Origin: an uncultured Lachnospiraceae bacterium
GTDB lineage: Bacteria > Bacillota > Clostridia > Lachnospirales > Lachnospiraceae
NCBI GenBank assembly: GCA_947630025.1
Contig: CANRFZ010000002.1
Coordinates: 62,001 to 126,000, forward strand
Length of the DNA stretch: 64,000 nucleotides
Direction of reading: 5' to 3'
Of the stretch, positions 1 to 9,365 are shown piece by piece. The stretch's first letter is position 1, and the number at the start of each line of letters is the position of its first letter. The notes beneath the pieces are model-generated. The model saw nothing but the letters and a program-made list of their open reading frames with translations, was not told the origin of the DNA and searched no databases. The position numbers were made by a program, and so were the translations under genes.

Positions 1-306
1 CGTGGAAATCGAACAGGAAACCACGATGTTCTGCAGCTCCGTCTCCCCGGCATAGGCCCACAGGCTGCTATACAGGTGGAAAAAATAGAAGACCACCAGC
101 GTAATCAGAATATTGAAGGGCATGATCCGCTCTATCGGCGTCATGAAATGCGACGGTATCGCGTCTATCGCAAACTCGTACCGCATCAGGATCGCCATGT
201 AGCTTGCGAGCACGACGCTGATCACATCATAGACGATCAGGCAGGCCCGCCTGTATAGAATTTTTACGTTAAACGTTTTTTTATTCTTATCTTTCTCTTT
301 ACTCAT
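1..306 (-). CDS. CapD/FlaA1-like polysaccharide biosynthesis protein (5' part only)
   Basis: Only the first 102 codons are inside the window; the gene continues past position 1. Two hydrophobic segments are visible, at about residues 20-40 and 60-80, followed by the stretch FHLYSSLWAYAGETEL. That is the usual membrane lead-in of the CapD/FlaA1/PglF family, whose later part is an NAD-dependent sugar-nucleotide 4,6-dehydratase or epimerase domain. The start follows the stop of the O-antigen ligase-like gene by 8 bp, so the two are probably cotranscribed. The catalytic domain is not visible, so activity cannot be judged; a sugar-phosphate transferase with a similar N-terminus is a less likely alternative. 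Confidence 0.7.
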   Translation of the reverse strand, partial: MSKEKDKNKKTFNVKILYRRACLIVYDVISVVLASYMAILMRYEFAIDAIPSHFMTPIERIMPFNILITLVVFYFFHLYSSLWAYAGETELQNIVVSCSIST

Positions 307-314
307 GTCCATAC

Positions 315-2813
315 CTACACTGTCTTTTGTCCGTCAATGATCAGCGGCGCAAGCGTCATCAGCAGGCAGCACGCGATAGGGCAGCATGGGTGGAAGATCC
401 ACTCCGTAAGGCCGGCTGCCGCGAACAGAATCAGCATGGCAAGCGGCAGCGCCGCGCACACCCTGTCCTCCCGGTGCCTGTGAAAATAAACCGCCGCCCG
501 CACCAGCGTGGCCACACCGAACAGGATAAATACGATGCCCGTACCGATCCCGAAATCGTATGCCGTCTGGAGATAAATATTATGCGCATGAACCACCAGC
601 GTGCCGTCCGGCAGCATAATACCCGTATCTTCATGCCCTGTTTTGTTTAAATTATCATAATACAGTTTAAATATTTCCAGTCTGCCATTCGCAAATGCGG
701 CGGCGCCGTCAGCATCTCCTTCCTCCGTACCCGCCTCTCCCTGCGGCGCCATATCGACTGCCGACGCAAGCAGGATCGTCTGGCCGGAATCCAATAGCGG
801 AAATCTCTCCGTATCGGCGGCGCTATCCTCCGAACCCTCTGTGCGGATCGTCCGATCCTCCGGAACTCCCAGAATCTTGATCTGAAAGACCTGCACAAAC
901 CGCCTGACCGTAATATAATATTCGGAATCCGTATACCTCCCGTGCTGGATCTCCTGCGGAAACTCCTCTATGATAAATACCGCCGGATCAGCCGCCACCG
1001 CCGGAACGGTGCGCTGGGCCGTAAAGACCACAGGGAAGCAGCACAACACCGCAGCAGCCGCCATGCCGACGCACCGCAGCAGGGCCTGCAGCCTGCGCCG
1101 CATGGAAAAGCACACCGTCGGCACCATAATCACCGCCATCACCAGAATAGACAGATAGCCCGTCCGGGACAACGTAAAGATCAGATAAGACGCCGAAATT
1201 CCTAAGAGCAGCAGTTCCTTATATACCGCTCCCAGTCTGCCTTTCCGACGCCATGCGTCCAGAAACTTGATAAGCGCCGCGCAGACCACCATGGACAGAT
1301 ACACCGCCGAAATCGTCACCGTATGAAACAGGAACGGATAACGGTAGTACCGATAAAACATATACGGCCTGTGCAGCAGGCAGTAGCCCACCGACAAGCC
1401 AAAATGCAGCAAAACACCGTTGCAGATATTCCGCAGAAGAACCGCCTTGTTCTCCCATGCCGCCATGTTCAGATAGAACAGGACGGAAGTACACACCAGA
1501 TAGACCGGCCAGAATTTCCCGTTGCGGTTGTAGAGCATCAGCACAAAAAATACCGCCACAGGAACCGCATACCATATGCAGATCCCCCTGATCCGCCCGC
1601 GTATCAGAAACCGCACCGCGCCCACGGCAGTAAGCCCCGCCAGCACTGCCGCCCAGACGCCCAGTTTCAGCGCCCGCACCGCCCATTCCTCCGGATTCTC
1701 ATAGGAGGCCAGCGTCACCGTATAGTATCGGTGCGCCGCGATTCCGGCAATCACCAAATAAAGGAAATTGACCGGATGGAACAGATCCCTGCCCCTGTAA
1801 GTCGCCAGCACCGCCAGCGCCACAAAAATAAGCATCTTGCCGAAAGCCGCCGTGTGCTGCAGTTCAAACGCCGCGTTCATATAATCGCAGCACGCCCAGA
1901 CCGCGCCGGCTATAAATACGGACTGCAGATAATTTCTTCCGTCTGCGGCCAGCAGATCTACCGGCGTGCGGTCTGTCGCAAGCCCCGTCCGGTCATGGTT
2001 GACCGCATAGAACAGGATCACGGCGGCTATCGCTATGCCGGCCATATAAAAGGCGACGGACACCGCATCGTCTCCGAACAGTCTGCCCGGCCACACCGCG
2101 GCCATGGCAGCGGCGGCTCCGACCGCAATCAGCGGATTGCACACGGTTTTGACTGTTTTTTCCACCGTCAATAGCCGGTTTCTCTCCGGCCGTCTGCCGT
2201 AATACCGCCCCGAAAGCCATGTCACCAGTATACCCGCCAGAAGCAGCGCCGCCCCATAGAGAAGCGTCTTCCCCTTGCGCAGCGGCACCTGATAATGGTA
2301 GGCCGCCGTAATACAGTGCTCCAGATCCTCCGTCTCACCGTAGGTCAGAGGGCCGATATAGTCATTGTCCAGCAGATTCCTATTTTCATATGCCACGCGG
2401 AACGGCGCATCGCAGCCATACAGTTGGAAAAAATAAGCCTGTCCCACTTCCACGTCGTCGCGGATCTGTACCCGGCAGTATCCGGGTATGGCTTTCATCC
2501 CGCCGGTATCGATATCCTGCTGCATGATGATATTCATCGCCGCATCGTACAGGATGAAGTGGAACTTGTCCCCCGCCGTTCCCGCCGTGAAATAAATGTC
2601 GATACTTTTCAGTTTATCGTATTGAGCGACAAACATCTGCCGAACCCGGCAGTCGGGAACGACATCCTGCGATTCCGTTTCTATAACCCCGCTGCTGCGC
2701 GAGGTGACCGTCTCCTGAAACAACCGCAGCGGCCACAGGGAAATGACCGCGCACAGGACGAAGCTCCAGACAACCGCACGGATGGCCTGCCGCCTGTTGA
2801 TAATTCTGTTCAT
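315..2813 (-). CDS. O-antigen ligase/polymerase-like membrane protein
   Basis: This 832-residue protein has an N-terminal anchor helix, about 150 residues of predicted extracytoplasmic domain (residues 35-180), then many membrane segments. Near residues 735-760 it carries VVHAHNIYLQTAYDFGIG, matching the H-A-H-N-x-Y-L-Q-x-x-x-D-x-G signature of the Wzy_C/O-antigen ligase family. Such proteins join or polymerise lipid-linked glycans on the outer face of the membrane. It is longer than usual (about 400-600 residues) because of the extra N-terminal domain. It belongs to the minus-strand glycan operon, with the CapD-like gene 8 bp downstream. No strong ribosome site precedes the start. Ligase and polymerase cannot be told apart from sequence alone. 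Confidence 0.7.
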   Translation of the reverse strand: MNRIINRRQAIRAVVWSFVLCAVISLWPLRLFQETVTSRSSGVIETESQDVVPDCRVRQMFVAQYDKLKSIDIYFTAGTAGDKFHFILYDAAMNIIMQQDIDTGGMKAIPGYCRVQIRDDVEVGQAYFFQLYGCDAPFRVAYENRNLLDNDYIGPLTYGETEDLEHCITAAYHYQVPLRKGKTLLYGAALLLAGILVTWLSGRYYGRRPERNRLLTVEKTVKTVCNPLIAVGAAAAMAAVWPGRLFGDDAVSVAFYMAGIAIAAVILFYAVNHDRTGLATDRTPVDLLAADGRNYLQSVFIAGAVWACCDYMNAAFELQHTAAFGKMLIFVALAVLATYRGRDLFHPVNFLYLVIAGIAAHRYYTVTLASYENPEEWAVRALKLGVWAAVLAGLTAVGAVRFLIRGRIRGICIWYAVPVAVFFVLMLYNRNGKFWPVYLVCTSVLFYLNMAAWENKAVLLRNICNGVLLHFGLSVGYCLLHRPYMFYRYYRYPFLFHTVTISAVYLSMVVCAALIKFLDAWRRKGRLGAVYKELLLLGISASYLIFTLSRTGYLSILVMAVIMVPTVCFSMRRRLQALLRCVGMAAAAVLCCFPVVFTAQRTVPAVAADPAVFIIEEFPQEIQHGRYTDSEYYITVRRFVQVFQIKILGVPEDRTIRTEGSEDSAADTERFPLLDSGQTILLASAVDMAPQGEAGTEEGDADGAAAFANGRLEIFKLYYDNLNKTGHEDTGIMLPDGTLVVHAHNIYLQTAYDFGIGTGIVFILFGVATLVRAAVYFHRHREDRVCAALPLAMLILFAAAGLTEWIFHPCCPIACCLLMTLAPLIIDGQKTV

Positions 2814-2887
2814 TCGCTATTTCCAATCCACCTTAAAATGCAGGCTGCCGAATCTGCGTTCCTATATTCCTCCTCTGATGCCAGCAG

Positions 2888-2951
2888 CGTAAACCATTCC
2901 GGGAGAATCCCGCAGGGATTCTCTAAACGCAGATTGCGGAATCTGCGTTTA
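2888..2951. repeat. palindrome cluster, copy 1
   Basis: Two perfect hairpins lie back to back in a 180-bp gap. The first is GAGAATCCC-GCA-GGGATTCTC (2903-2923). The second has 12-bp arms beginning TAAACGCAGATT (2924-2935) and a 4-base loop. The flank at 2888-2903, read on the minus strand, is CCCGGAATGGTTTACG, resembling the end found at other copies. It precedes the O-antigen ligase-like gene on that gene's coding strand. Confidence 0.7.
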
Positions 2952-2993
2952 GTATATCACGAAAACCCCCTAGTTACAACCGCCGCCCTTAAT

Positions 2994-3938
2994 TCATGCG
3001 TCTCCGCTGCCGTGATCCACGCATTCCCTGACCACATACTGCGGAGAATTGTTCATCGAAATATAGATCCTGCCAATATACTCTCCCGCCATCCCCAGCA
3101 TCAGCATAATCATGCCCCCCAGGAATACCACCGCCGCCATCAGCGCGCTGAATCCCATCGGAACGTCGGGATTCAAAAATTTCTTGATTACCGTATAGAT
3201 GCCGTACAGAAACCCGGCGCAGGCGGTTATGCAGCCCAGCGTGGTGGCGATACGCAGCGGCTTGATGCTGAATGCGGTAAAGCCGTTAAACCAAAGTCCG
3301 AATAATTTGCCCAGCGTATAGCCGGATGTGCCAATCTCCCGCTCCCTGTGTGTCACTTCCACATTGGCGATATTTCTGGTGGCGCGCAGCACCAGCCCGA
3401 TCACATAGGGGTAGGGATTCCGATACCGGAGCATCTCATCCGCCACAAACCGTTTGACGGCAAAATAGCTGGAGATATACAGATCTTTCGGTTTTCCCAG
3501 CATAATGCGCGTCATGACCTCGTTCACCCTGCTCCCGAAATTGCGGAAACCGGAATGCTGCTTATGGGTGTATTTGGCATAAACCGCGTCATACCCCTCC
3601 TCCAGCTTATGAAGCAGCTTGTCCACCTCGTTGGCCGGCGTCTGGCCGTCGTCGTCCAGACAGACAATAACATCTCCGCGGGCGTGAGCAAATCCGGCCA
3701 TCAGCGCCGCGTGCTGCCCGAAATTTCTTGCCAGATCGATTCCGCAGATATTGTGCCGCGCTCCGCACAGAGCGCGGATGACCTCGAACGTGTCATCCGG
3801 CGAAGCATCGTTTACCAAGATGATTTCATATTGATACGCCTCGTTGTTCCGCATCGTGTCATCGATCTCTTTTACCACGCTGCCGATCGTCTGCGCCGAC
3901 CGATAGCACGGAATCACAAAACTGACAAGTTTACTCAT
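2994..3938 (-). CDS. GT2 glycosyltransferase, GtrB/CsbB/DPM-like, with two C-terminal membrane helices
   Basis: The 314-residue protein opens with VSFVIPCYRSAQTIGSVV, the GT-A nucleotide-sugar fold, and has LDDDGQTP near residues 93-100 as the metal/sugar-binding motif. Two hydrophobic segments follow at about residues 230-255 and 265-290. This is the architecture of GtrB, CsbB and ArnC-type enzymes, which move a sugar from a nucleotide donor to undecaprenyl phosphate on the cytoplasmic face. A GtrA-like protein is encoded in the same cluster and may flip the product. The start has a GGAGGAGAGC site directly upstream. It overlaps the GNAT gene by 8 bp. The sugar is unknown. Confidence 0.85.
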   Translation of the reverse strand: MSKLVSFVIPCYRSAQTIGSVVKEIDDTMRNNEAYQYEIILVNDASPDDTFEVIRALCGARHNICGIDLARNFGQHAALMAGFAHARGDVIVCLDDDGQTPANEVDKLLHKLEEGYDAVYAKYTHKQHSGFRNFGSRVNEVMTRIMLGKPKDLYISSYFAVKRFVADEMLRYRNPYPYVIGLVLRATRNIANVEVTHREREIGTSGYTLGKLFGLWFNGFTAFSIKPLRIATTLGCITACAGFLYGIYTVIKKFLNPDVPMGFSALMAAVVFLGGMIMLMLGMAGEYIGRIYISMNNSPQYVVRECVDHGSGDA

Positions 3939-4488
3939 GCTCTCCTCCGCTTATTCCGCTTCTGTCCTCCATCTGCCGCCTTTCCCATTCCTCGCGGCCA
4001 ATCTCCATAAACCGCACCGTCCGTCTGCCCTGCAGGGTATCGACTGTCTCCATGCGGTCTGTCATCCTGAATCCGGCGCGCTCATAGCTGATCCGCGCGC
4101 CGATGTTATCTTCCATATAGCGCAGGAACACCCGGTTCAGCTCCATCTGCCGGAACGCATAAGCAAGCGCCTGCCGCGCCGCCGCAGTGCCGTACCCGCG
4201 CCCGACAGCGTCTTCCTCTCCGATAAAAATGCCATACTCCGCAGTGCCGGTCTCTCTGTCGATATCGCGGAAATACACGCTTCCCACAGGCCGATCCGAC
4301 TGCGCCAGACATATGATAAACTGCACCACATGACCTGTCTGCACCTGTGTGTGGAACCACCGCAGATGTCCTTCTTCCGTAAAAAGCTCCTGATAGATAA
4401 AGTTTCTTCTGACAAAGTCACGGTTGCGCCAGCGCACAATCCGCTCCGTGTCCTCCTGCCTCATCGGTCTAAGATATATCGGCTCCAT
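3931..4488 (-). CDS. GNAT N-acetyltransferase (RimJ/RimL-type; possible sugar-nucleotide acetylase)
   Basis: The 185-residue protein begins YLRPMRQEDTERIVRWRN and has GRGYGTAAARQALAYAF, the acetyl-CoA pyrophosphate loop of GNAT enzymes, followed by NIGARISYERAGF. The family acetylates protein N-termini, small amines or amino sugars. Here it sits between glycan genes, 8 bp overlapping the GT2 gene and 20 bp overlapping the upstream membrane-protein gene. An amino-sugar acetylase is therefore the best inference. It could serve WecE (as WecD does) or the PseC product (as PseH does). The sequence does not decide between them. Confidence 0.75.
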   Translation of the reverse strand: MEPIYLRPMRQEDTERIVRWRNRDFVRRNFIYQELFTEEGHLRWFHTQVQTGHVVQFIICLAQSDRPVGSVYFRDIDRETGTAEYGIFIGEEDAVGRGYGTAAARQALAYAFRQMELNRVFLRYMEDNIGARISYERAGFRMTDRMETVDTLQGRRTVRFMEIGREEWERRQMEDRSGISGGEHE

Positions 4489-6331
4489 CTGTCTGCCGGC
4501 CCTCCGTCCGCGGCGGCTGCGCTTCCCGCACCCGGTATACGCCGTATTTTTCGATAATGGTATCGATCCGCTCTATTTCTACGGCAATCCCCTGTTCCGC
4601 ATAATACGCTGCCAGCCATTCGGTACTGCCGTCCTGCAGGCCGTCTTTCTGAATTAAATATACGCCGTCCCGGTGAAGCAGCCCGTCAGACACGGAATCG
4701 ATCTGAAAACGTTCCAGCTTCTTACGCCAGACGGGGCTTTTACAGGCCCACCCGCCCATAATATCGTAATTGGCCGCCGTATTGTCTACATGGCTGAACA
4801 TTTCCTGCGAAAAAGCTACCGTAGAATATACGTCCTCAAAATAAAAACAATCGCCGTGCGCCCTGCAGTACGCATCGATGGCCGCTGCCTCGCCGTCAAC
4901 CTGCCGCCTGACCTGCGCGTCTGTCCGTACCGCCCGCAGACTGTCCGGCAGCATAGCGCACATAACCAGTATTCCCAGCGCCGCAGCCGCATAACCCGCC
5001 GCCTGCTTCAGCCGTCCCTGGGAGAGATCGTGCAGCCGCCGCCACACCAGCCCGATTGCCAGCAGCGCCTCAGCCAGACAGAGCGGGTGCAGGATTCTCT
5101 CCGGCATTCTCCCACGCATCATCAGAAACAGCCACAACGCCGTCCGCAGCAGGCATAACAGAAATGCCGCCGCAAGAAATGATACCGCATCCCGGCGGAC
5201 GGTTTTTGTTTTCCCATAGGCGGCGATCGCTTCCACCGCGGCACACACTGCCGCCGCAAACAGGAACAGATAAGCCAGCGCCGCCATGCCGCCGTATCTG
5301 CCGTCCTGCCGGTACATATGCAGGACACGGTAACGGTAATCACTAAGCAGTCCGGATATCCGTTCTTTTCCAACGGAAGGCCCTGTCTCCTGCTGCGCCG
5401 CATACGCCGCGATCTGCCGCATCATGCCGCTATCGATCTCCTCCGATAATCCGAAATTATAATTGGCCAGCAGCCTGCGCTGCGCCGGAGTGATGCCCAT
5501 CTCCTGCAGCGTCTCCGCATACGCATCATCCGTCATCACAGAAAGGTGATAATCATACGCCTCTGTGCGGTAAGCAAAAAAATCCAGAAAATCGCGCCAT
5601 TCCTCGCTGCCATATGCGGCATAATCAATCCCGCGGCTCACGAACATCCCCAGTGCGATGATCCCGAATACCGCCGCGTATCGGAGCAGATGCTCTTTGT
5701 GCCAAAAAGGTTTCTCCCAAAGCCACCCTGTCAGTCCAGCGAGCGCCGCCATCGGCAGCAGAAAAAGCATCATCTCCGTTCTGATCTGGTAGGCCAATAT
5801 GATCAGTACAACCGCCGGCATATTGCGGCGCAGAAATTCCTTAAACGGCAGTCCTGTTTCCGTCGTCGCCATGAGAAAAACCGCGGCAGCACCCATCATA
5901 CCGGAAGCAACCGTGTACTGCACCGCTGCCAGATGTCCCAGCAAAACGCTCCATATCAGCAGCGACAACAACACCAGACTGACCGCCTTTGCCGTCCGGC
6001 TGCGCATCATCGACAAGAGCCTCACACCCACCAGATACAGACTTCCGAACTGGCACAGGCACAGGAACAGACCAAACCACGGAACGTTTCGGAACACCCG
6101 GTACAACAGGCTGAGCGCCGCGCCCAGAAGATACAAAGTCTGCATATTGTGGCCGTCCGGCGTTCCGGTATAGACTCCCGCCATAATATCTTTGATCAGC
6201 ACATCATCATTGATATCGTAGTAAAAATCAAACAACACGCCAATCAGGACAATATGACACAGTATGACGAGCCCCGCCGCCATATGGTTTCCGTATTTCT
6301 CCCATAATCTGCGCATCCGCATCGACACCAT
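4469..6331 (-). CDS. multi-span membrane protein, probable GT-C-type glycosyltransferase
   Basis: Not recognised as a named family. The 620 residues form about a dozen hydrophobic segments, then a soluble C-terminal region from about residue 480. The first outside loop contains FYYDINDDVLIKDIM, an acidic pair in the place where GT-C enzymes carry their catalytic or metal-binding aspartates. GT-C enzymes use lipid-phosphate sugars as donors on the outer face, which would suit the GtrB-like and GtrA-like proteins nearby. The start at 6331 is preceded by GGAGAAGATGT. It overlaps the GNAT gene by 20 bp. The transferase role is inference from topology and context. Confidence 0.5.
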   Translation of the reverse strand: MVSMRMRRLWEKYGNHMAAGLVILCHIVLIGVLFDFYYDINDDVLIKDIMAGVYTGTPDGHNMQTLYLLGAALSLLYRVFRNVPWFGLFLCLCQFGSLYLVGVRLLSMMRSRTAKAVSLVLLSLLIWSVLLGHLAAVQYTVASGMMGAAAVFLMATTETGLPFKEFLRRNMPAVVLIILAYQIRTEMMLFLLPMAALAGLTGWLWEKPFWHKEHLLRYAAVFGIIALGMFVSRGIDYAAYGSEEWRDFLDFFAYRTEAYDYHLSVMTDDAYAETLQEMGITPAQRRLLANYNFGLSEEIDSGMMRQIAAYAAQQETGPSVGKERISGLLSDYRYRVLHMYRQDGRYGGMAALAYLFLFAAAVCAAVEAIAAYGKTKTVRRDAVSFLAAAFLLCLLRTALWLFLMMRGRMPERILHPLCLAEALLAIGLVWRRLHDLSQGRLKQAAGYAAAALGILVMCAMLPDSLRAVRTDAQVRRQVDGEAAAIDAYCRAHGDCFYFEDVYSTVAFSQEMFSHVDNTAANYDIMGGWACKSPVWRKKLERFQIDSVSDGLLHRDGVYLIQKDGLQDGSTEWLAAYYAEQGIAVEIERIDTIIEKYGVYRVREAQPPRTEGRQTDGADIS

Positions 6332-6382
6332 ACATCTTCTCCGTTGCCGGCGGCATCCGTCCTGCCGCGGCTGCCGGGCTTC

Positions 6383-7510
6383 TTATCGGTAGAACGCCCG
6401 CACCTGCTCCGCGATATACTCTGTCTGATCCGCCGTCAGTGTGTAGAACATCGGCAGGCGCACCAGTCTCTCGCTCTCCTTCGTCGTGTATTTATCTTCC
6501 CCGTGAAATCTTCCGTATTTGATGCCGGCAGGCGCCGAGTGCAGCGGCACGTAATGGAACACCGACAACACGCCCTTTTCCTTCAAAAAGCCGATCAATT
6601 CCGTGCGCTCCTGCAGATCCTTGGTCTTAATGTAAAACATATGGCCGTTGTGCTCACAGTAATCCGGCACATACGGCAGCTCGATCCTGCCCTCCTCCGC
6701 CAGCGGCGTAAGCAGCTCCTTATACTGGTTCCATCTGGCGAGCCGCGCCGCGGTGATCTCATCCGCCAGCTCGAGCTGCGCGTACAGATATGCCGCGTTC
6801 ATATCGCTGGGAAGATAGGAAGAACCGTAGTTCTGCCAGCGGTATTTATCTACCTGGCCTCTGTAAAATTTGCTTCTGTCCGTACCTTTTTCCCGGAAGA
6901 TTTCCGCATTTTCAATGTACTTTTCATCTCGTATCAGCAGCGCGCCGCCCTCTCCCATGCTGAAATTCTTTGTCTCATGGAAGCTGAAGCACCCGAAATC
7001 TCCGAACGTTCCCAGCGCTCTGCCCTTGTAGGAAGCCATAATGCCCTGCGCGGCATCCTCCACTACCATAAGGCCGTGCCGTGCGGCGATATCCATGATC
7101 GCGTCCATCTCGCAGCCCACACCCGCGTAATGCACCGGCACAATCACTTTGGTCCGCTCCGTGATGGCGTCCTCTATCAGCGTCTCGTCGATATTCATCG
7201 TGTCCGGCCTGATATCCACGAAAACCGGCGTCGCTCCCCTGAGCACAAAAGCGTCCGCCGTGGAGACAAACGTATAGGAAGGAAGAATCACCTCGTCGCC
7301 TTCCCTGATATCCGCCAGCAGCGCCGCCATCTCCGTGGCGTGCGTACAGGAGGTGGTGAGAAGGCACTTGGCCGTGCCGGTCTTCTTCTCGATCCACTCG
7401 CTGCATTTGGCCGTAAAAGGCCCGTCGCCGCAGATCTTCTGGTTCTCCACCGCTTCCCGCATATATTCTATTTCTTTGCCCGTATAGGGCGGCACATTAA
7501 AAGGAATCAT
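6383..7510 (-). CDS. wecE: dTDP-4-amino-4,6-dideoxygalactose transaminase (WecE/RffA type)
   Basis: A PLP-dependent sugar aminotransferase of the DegT/DnrJ/EryC1 family. It begins MIPFNVPPYTGKEIEYM, very like WecE, and has the lysine motif SFHETKNFSMGEGGAL near residue 180. WecE makes dTDP-4-amino-4,6-dideoxy-D-galactose from the 4-keto sugar. A start at 7510 gives 375 residues, close to the E. coli enzyme, and has an excellent GGAGG site 7-8 bases upstream; the reading frame stays open to 7567 but without support. The operon also has a GNAT acetylase that could act next, as WecD does. The dTDP-glucose genes are not in the window. Confidence 0.85.
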   Translation of the reverse strand: MIPFNVPPYTGKEIEYMREAVENQKICGDGPFTAKCSEWIEKKTGTAKCLLTTSCTHATEMAALLADIREGDEVILPSYTFVSTADAFVLRGATPVFVDIRPDTMNIDETLIEDAITERTKVIVPVHYAGVGCEMDAIMDIAARHGLMVVEDAAQGIMASYKGRALGTFGDFGCFSFHETKNFSMGEGGALLIRDEKYIENAEIFREKGTDRSKFYRGQVDKYRWQNYGSSYLPSDMNAAYLYAQLELADEITAARLARWNQYKELLTPLAEEGRIELPYVPDYCEHNGHMFYIKTKDLQERTELIGFLKEKGVLSVFHYVPLHSAPAGIKYGRFHGEDKYTTKESERLVRLPMFYTLTADQTEYIAEQVRAFYR

Positions 7511-7574
7511 TTCTGTATCCTCCGACAGATTCTCAATGACTGATTGCTTCCCCTGACATCTTAACACATTTTAC

Positions 7575-9365
7575 CTATTCTGTCACATATACCGCGTAAC
7601 TGTCGCTGCGGAAAGTTTCCCGGTATCCGTTCTGCCGCATATAAGCTGACAACTGCCGCAGTTTCTCATCCTTTTCCAGCCTCTCCCGGTCTATGTCAGA
7701 GATCGGCGCATCTTGAACACCGCCGTCCAGATAGGCCGCCACCGCGGACTGCACGATGACCGCCGGCTTCTCCCGCAGCCGCGCCATATCCCGCTCAAAT
7801 TCCACCATCATGTAGGAGTCCAGCTCCGGCCAGAACGTTGACAGGGCCGGCGGCATATCCAGCAGATAGCCCATCCCCGGAATATTGCCGTACAGGATCA
7901 CACTCCGCCCCGTCAGACCGTCCGCCTCTGCATACGCCGCGAGATCGGCGAGACTCGCCGCATTGTCGGCGGTGGTGCGGATGCCTCTCACTTTATCCGG
8001 AGCCGACGCCGTTGTATTCCGCACGGCGCCGTCCATGCCGTCGTGGAAACTGAACGACAGATGGAACCCGACGCTCTGCACCAGCACAAACAGGCCAAGC
8101 GCCAGCATCGGCACCACCGCGATATACTTACTGTCCCTGTTCCGCCCGCTCTGTGCCAGCCATTCATAACCTGTACCGAGCAGGAACGGTATGACAAGAA
8201 ACAGATCATTGATGATCGGATATAATGCGTTATTGCTCCCCAGCGGCGTGACAAAGATCTGCAGCAGCGTCAGCGCCGCCAAGACCTTTTGCTCCCGCGC
8301 CGCGCCGCGCCTGCAGATACAGAGGACGGCGGCCAGCGCTGCCGTCAGGATCAGAAGCGCCGCCGGATAATAAATACTGCGGTACTCATAATAGCGGAAC
8401 GTGAACATCCCCCTGCCCCAGTAAACCCGCAGCAGGACGAGAAATACCGCCGTGTATATCCCCGCACACGCGATTTTTCCGGCCCTCCTGCCGGCGGCCA
8501 GCCTGCGCCGCACCGTTTCCATCAGCCATCCGCCGGCGATACAGAGGGCGGCCAATAGTAGCCAGACAAACGAAACGCCGTAATCCCGCAGCATACCGGT
8601 AAGCATGGAGGCCGGTTTATAGTCCGCCGCCTGATCCGTCATGGCAAACATCGTCCGAACCATATCCGGGTAAGCGGTAACGCCGTATTTCACGCAGATC
8701 GCGGCCAGCGGCACGCCGAAGCCCGCCGCATATCCCAGCAGGCACCACAACGTATCCCTGCACACTCTCCCGATCTGTCTCCGACACAGGAATCCCCCGT
8801 ACCACACCGCAAGAATCAGAGCCGTCTGCACGACATTGGGCATCCGAACCGCCGCGTTCAGTCCCAGACAGACGCCGGCAGCGGCATAGCAGCCGGAGTT
8901 GCCCCGCAGGATACCGCTATATAACAGCCAGATTCCCGCCGCCAGCAGCAGATAAGTGAGATAATTATAGAGAACCGTAGACGGACACCAGCACAGGCCC
9001 AGCGCCGTCAGCTCCCCGGCGAAGACAAGCGGCGCCGGAACTTTCGGCTTAACCTTGCGGCAGAACCGGTCGTAGGTAAGCAGCGCCAGCGCCGACTGCA
9101 GCAGCAGCGTGTAAAAGTACATCCCCCGCAGCGTGCCGCCAAACGGCAGGCGCATCAGCAGACTCCCGACCGCGTTGGCCAGAAAGGTAGCCACCATCCA
9201 CGTGCCGTCCATGGAGCCAAAATACGCAAAATTGGCGAGACTGTAAGTGCCGTCCAGCACATCGAGCCCGCGCCCGGCCTTCAGCAGCGGGTAAAGCAGC
9301 AGAAGCATCGGAAAAAGAAACCGCTCTATCAAGTTTTGGTATTTTTGATACGCCGCTTTTATCAT
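7575..9365 (-). CDS. multi-span membrane protein, GT-C-like, unknown function
   Basis: No confident family. The 596 residues contain about 11-12 hydrophobic segments and a soluble C-terminal domain of about 140 residues. The first loop reads GRGLDVLDGTYSLANFAYF, with an acidic residue pattern like that of GT-C transferases. Its start overlaps the stop of the acyltransferase gene (ATGA), so translation is likely coupled. It sits between an acyltransferase and the wecE-like gene in the glycan operon, so sugar transfer to an exported glycan is plausible. Other polytopic glycan proteins cannot be excluded. Confidence 0.5.
   Translation of the reverse strand: MIKAAYQKYQNLIERFLFPMLLLLYPLLKAGRGLDVLDGTYSLANFAYFGSMDGTWMVATFLANAVGSLLMRLPFGGTLRGMYFYTLLLQSALALLTYDRFCRKVKPKVPAPLVFAGELTALGLCWCPSTVLYNYLTYLLLAAGIWLLYSGILRGNSGCYAAAGVCLGLNAAVRMPNVVQTALILAVWYGGFLCRRQIGRVCRDTLWCLLGYAAGFGVPLAAICVKYGVTAYPDMVRTMFAMTDQAADYKPASMLTGMLRDYGVSFVWLLLAALCIAGGWLMETVRRRLAAGRRAGKIACAGIYTAVFLVLLRVYWGRGMFTFRYYEYRSIYYPAALLILTAALAAVLCICRRGAAREQKVLAALTLLQIFVTPLGSNNALYPIINDLFLVIPFLLGTGYEWLAQSGRNRDSKYIAVVPMLALGLFVLVQSVGFHLSFSFHDGMDGAVRNTTASAPDKVRGIRTTADNAASLADLAAYAEADGLTGRSVILYGNIPGMGYLLDMPPALSTFWPELDSYMMVEFERDMARLREKPAVIVQSAVAAYLDGGVQDAPISDIDRERLEKDEKLRQLSAYMRQNGYRETFRSDSYAVYVTE

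Noticed and set aside
2295..3305. 336-codon plus-strand open frame
   Set aside because: It runs antisense through the O-antigen ligase-like gene, the palindrome cluster and the GT2 gene; its product has no family features and is rich in shadow-type His/Arg/Gln.
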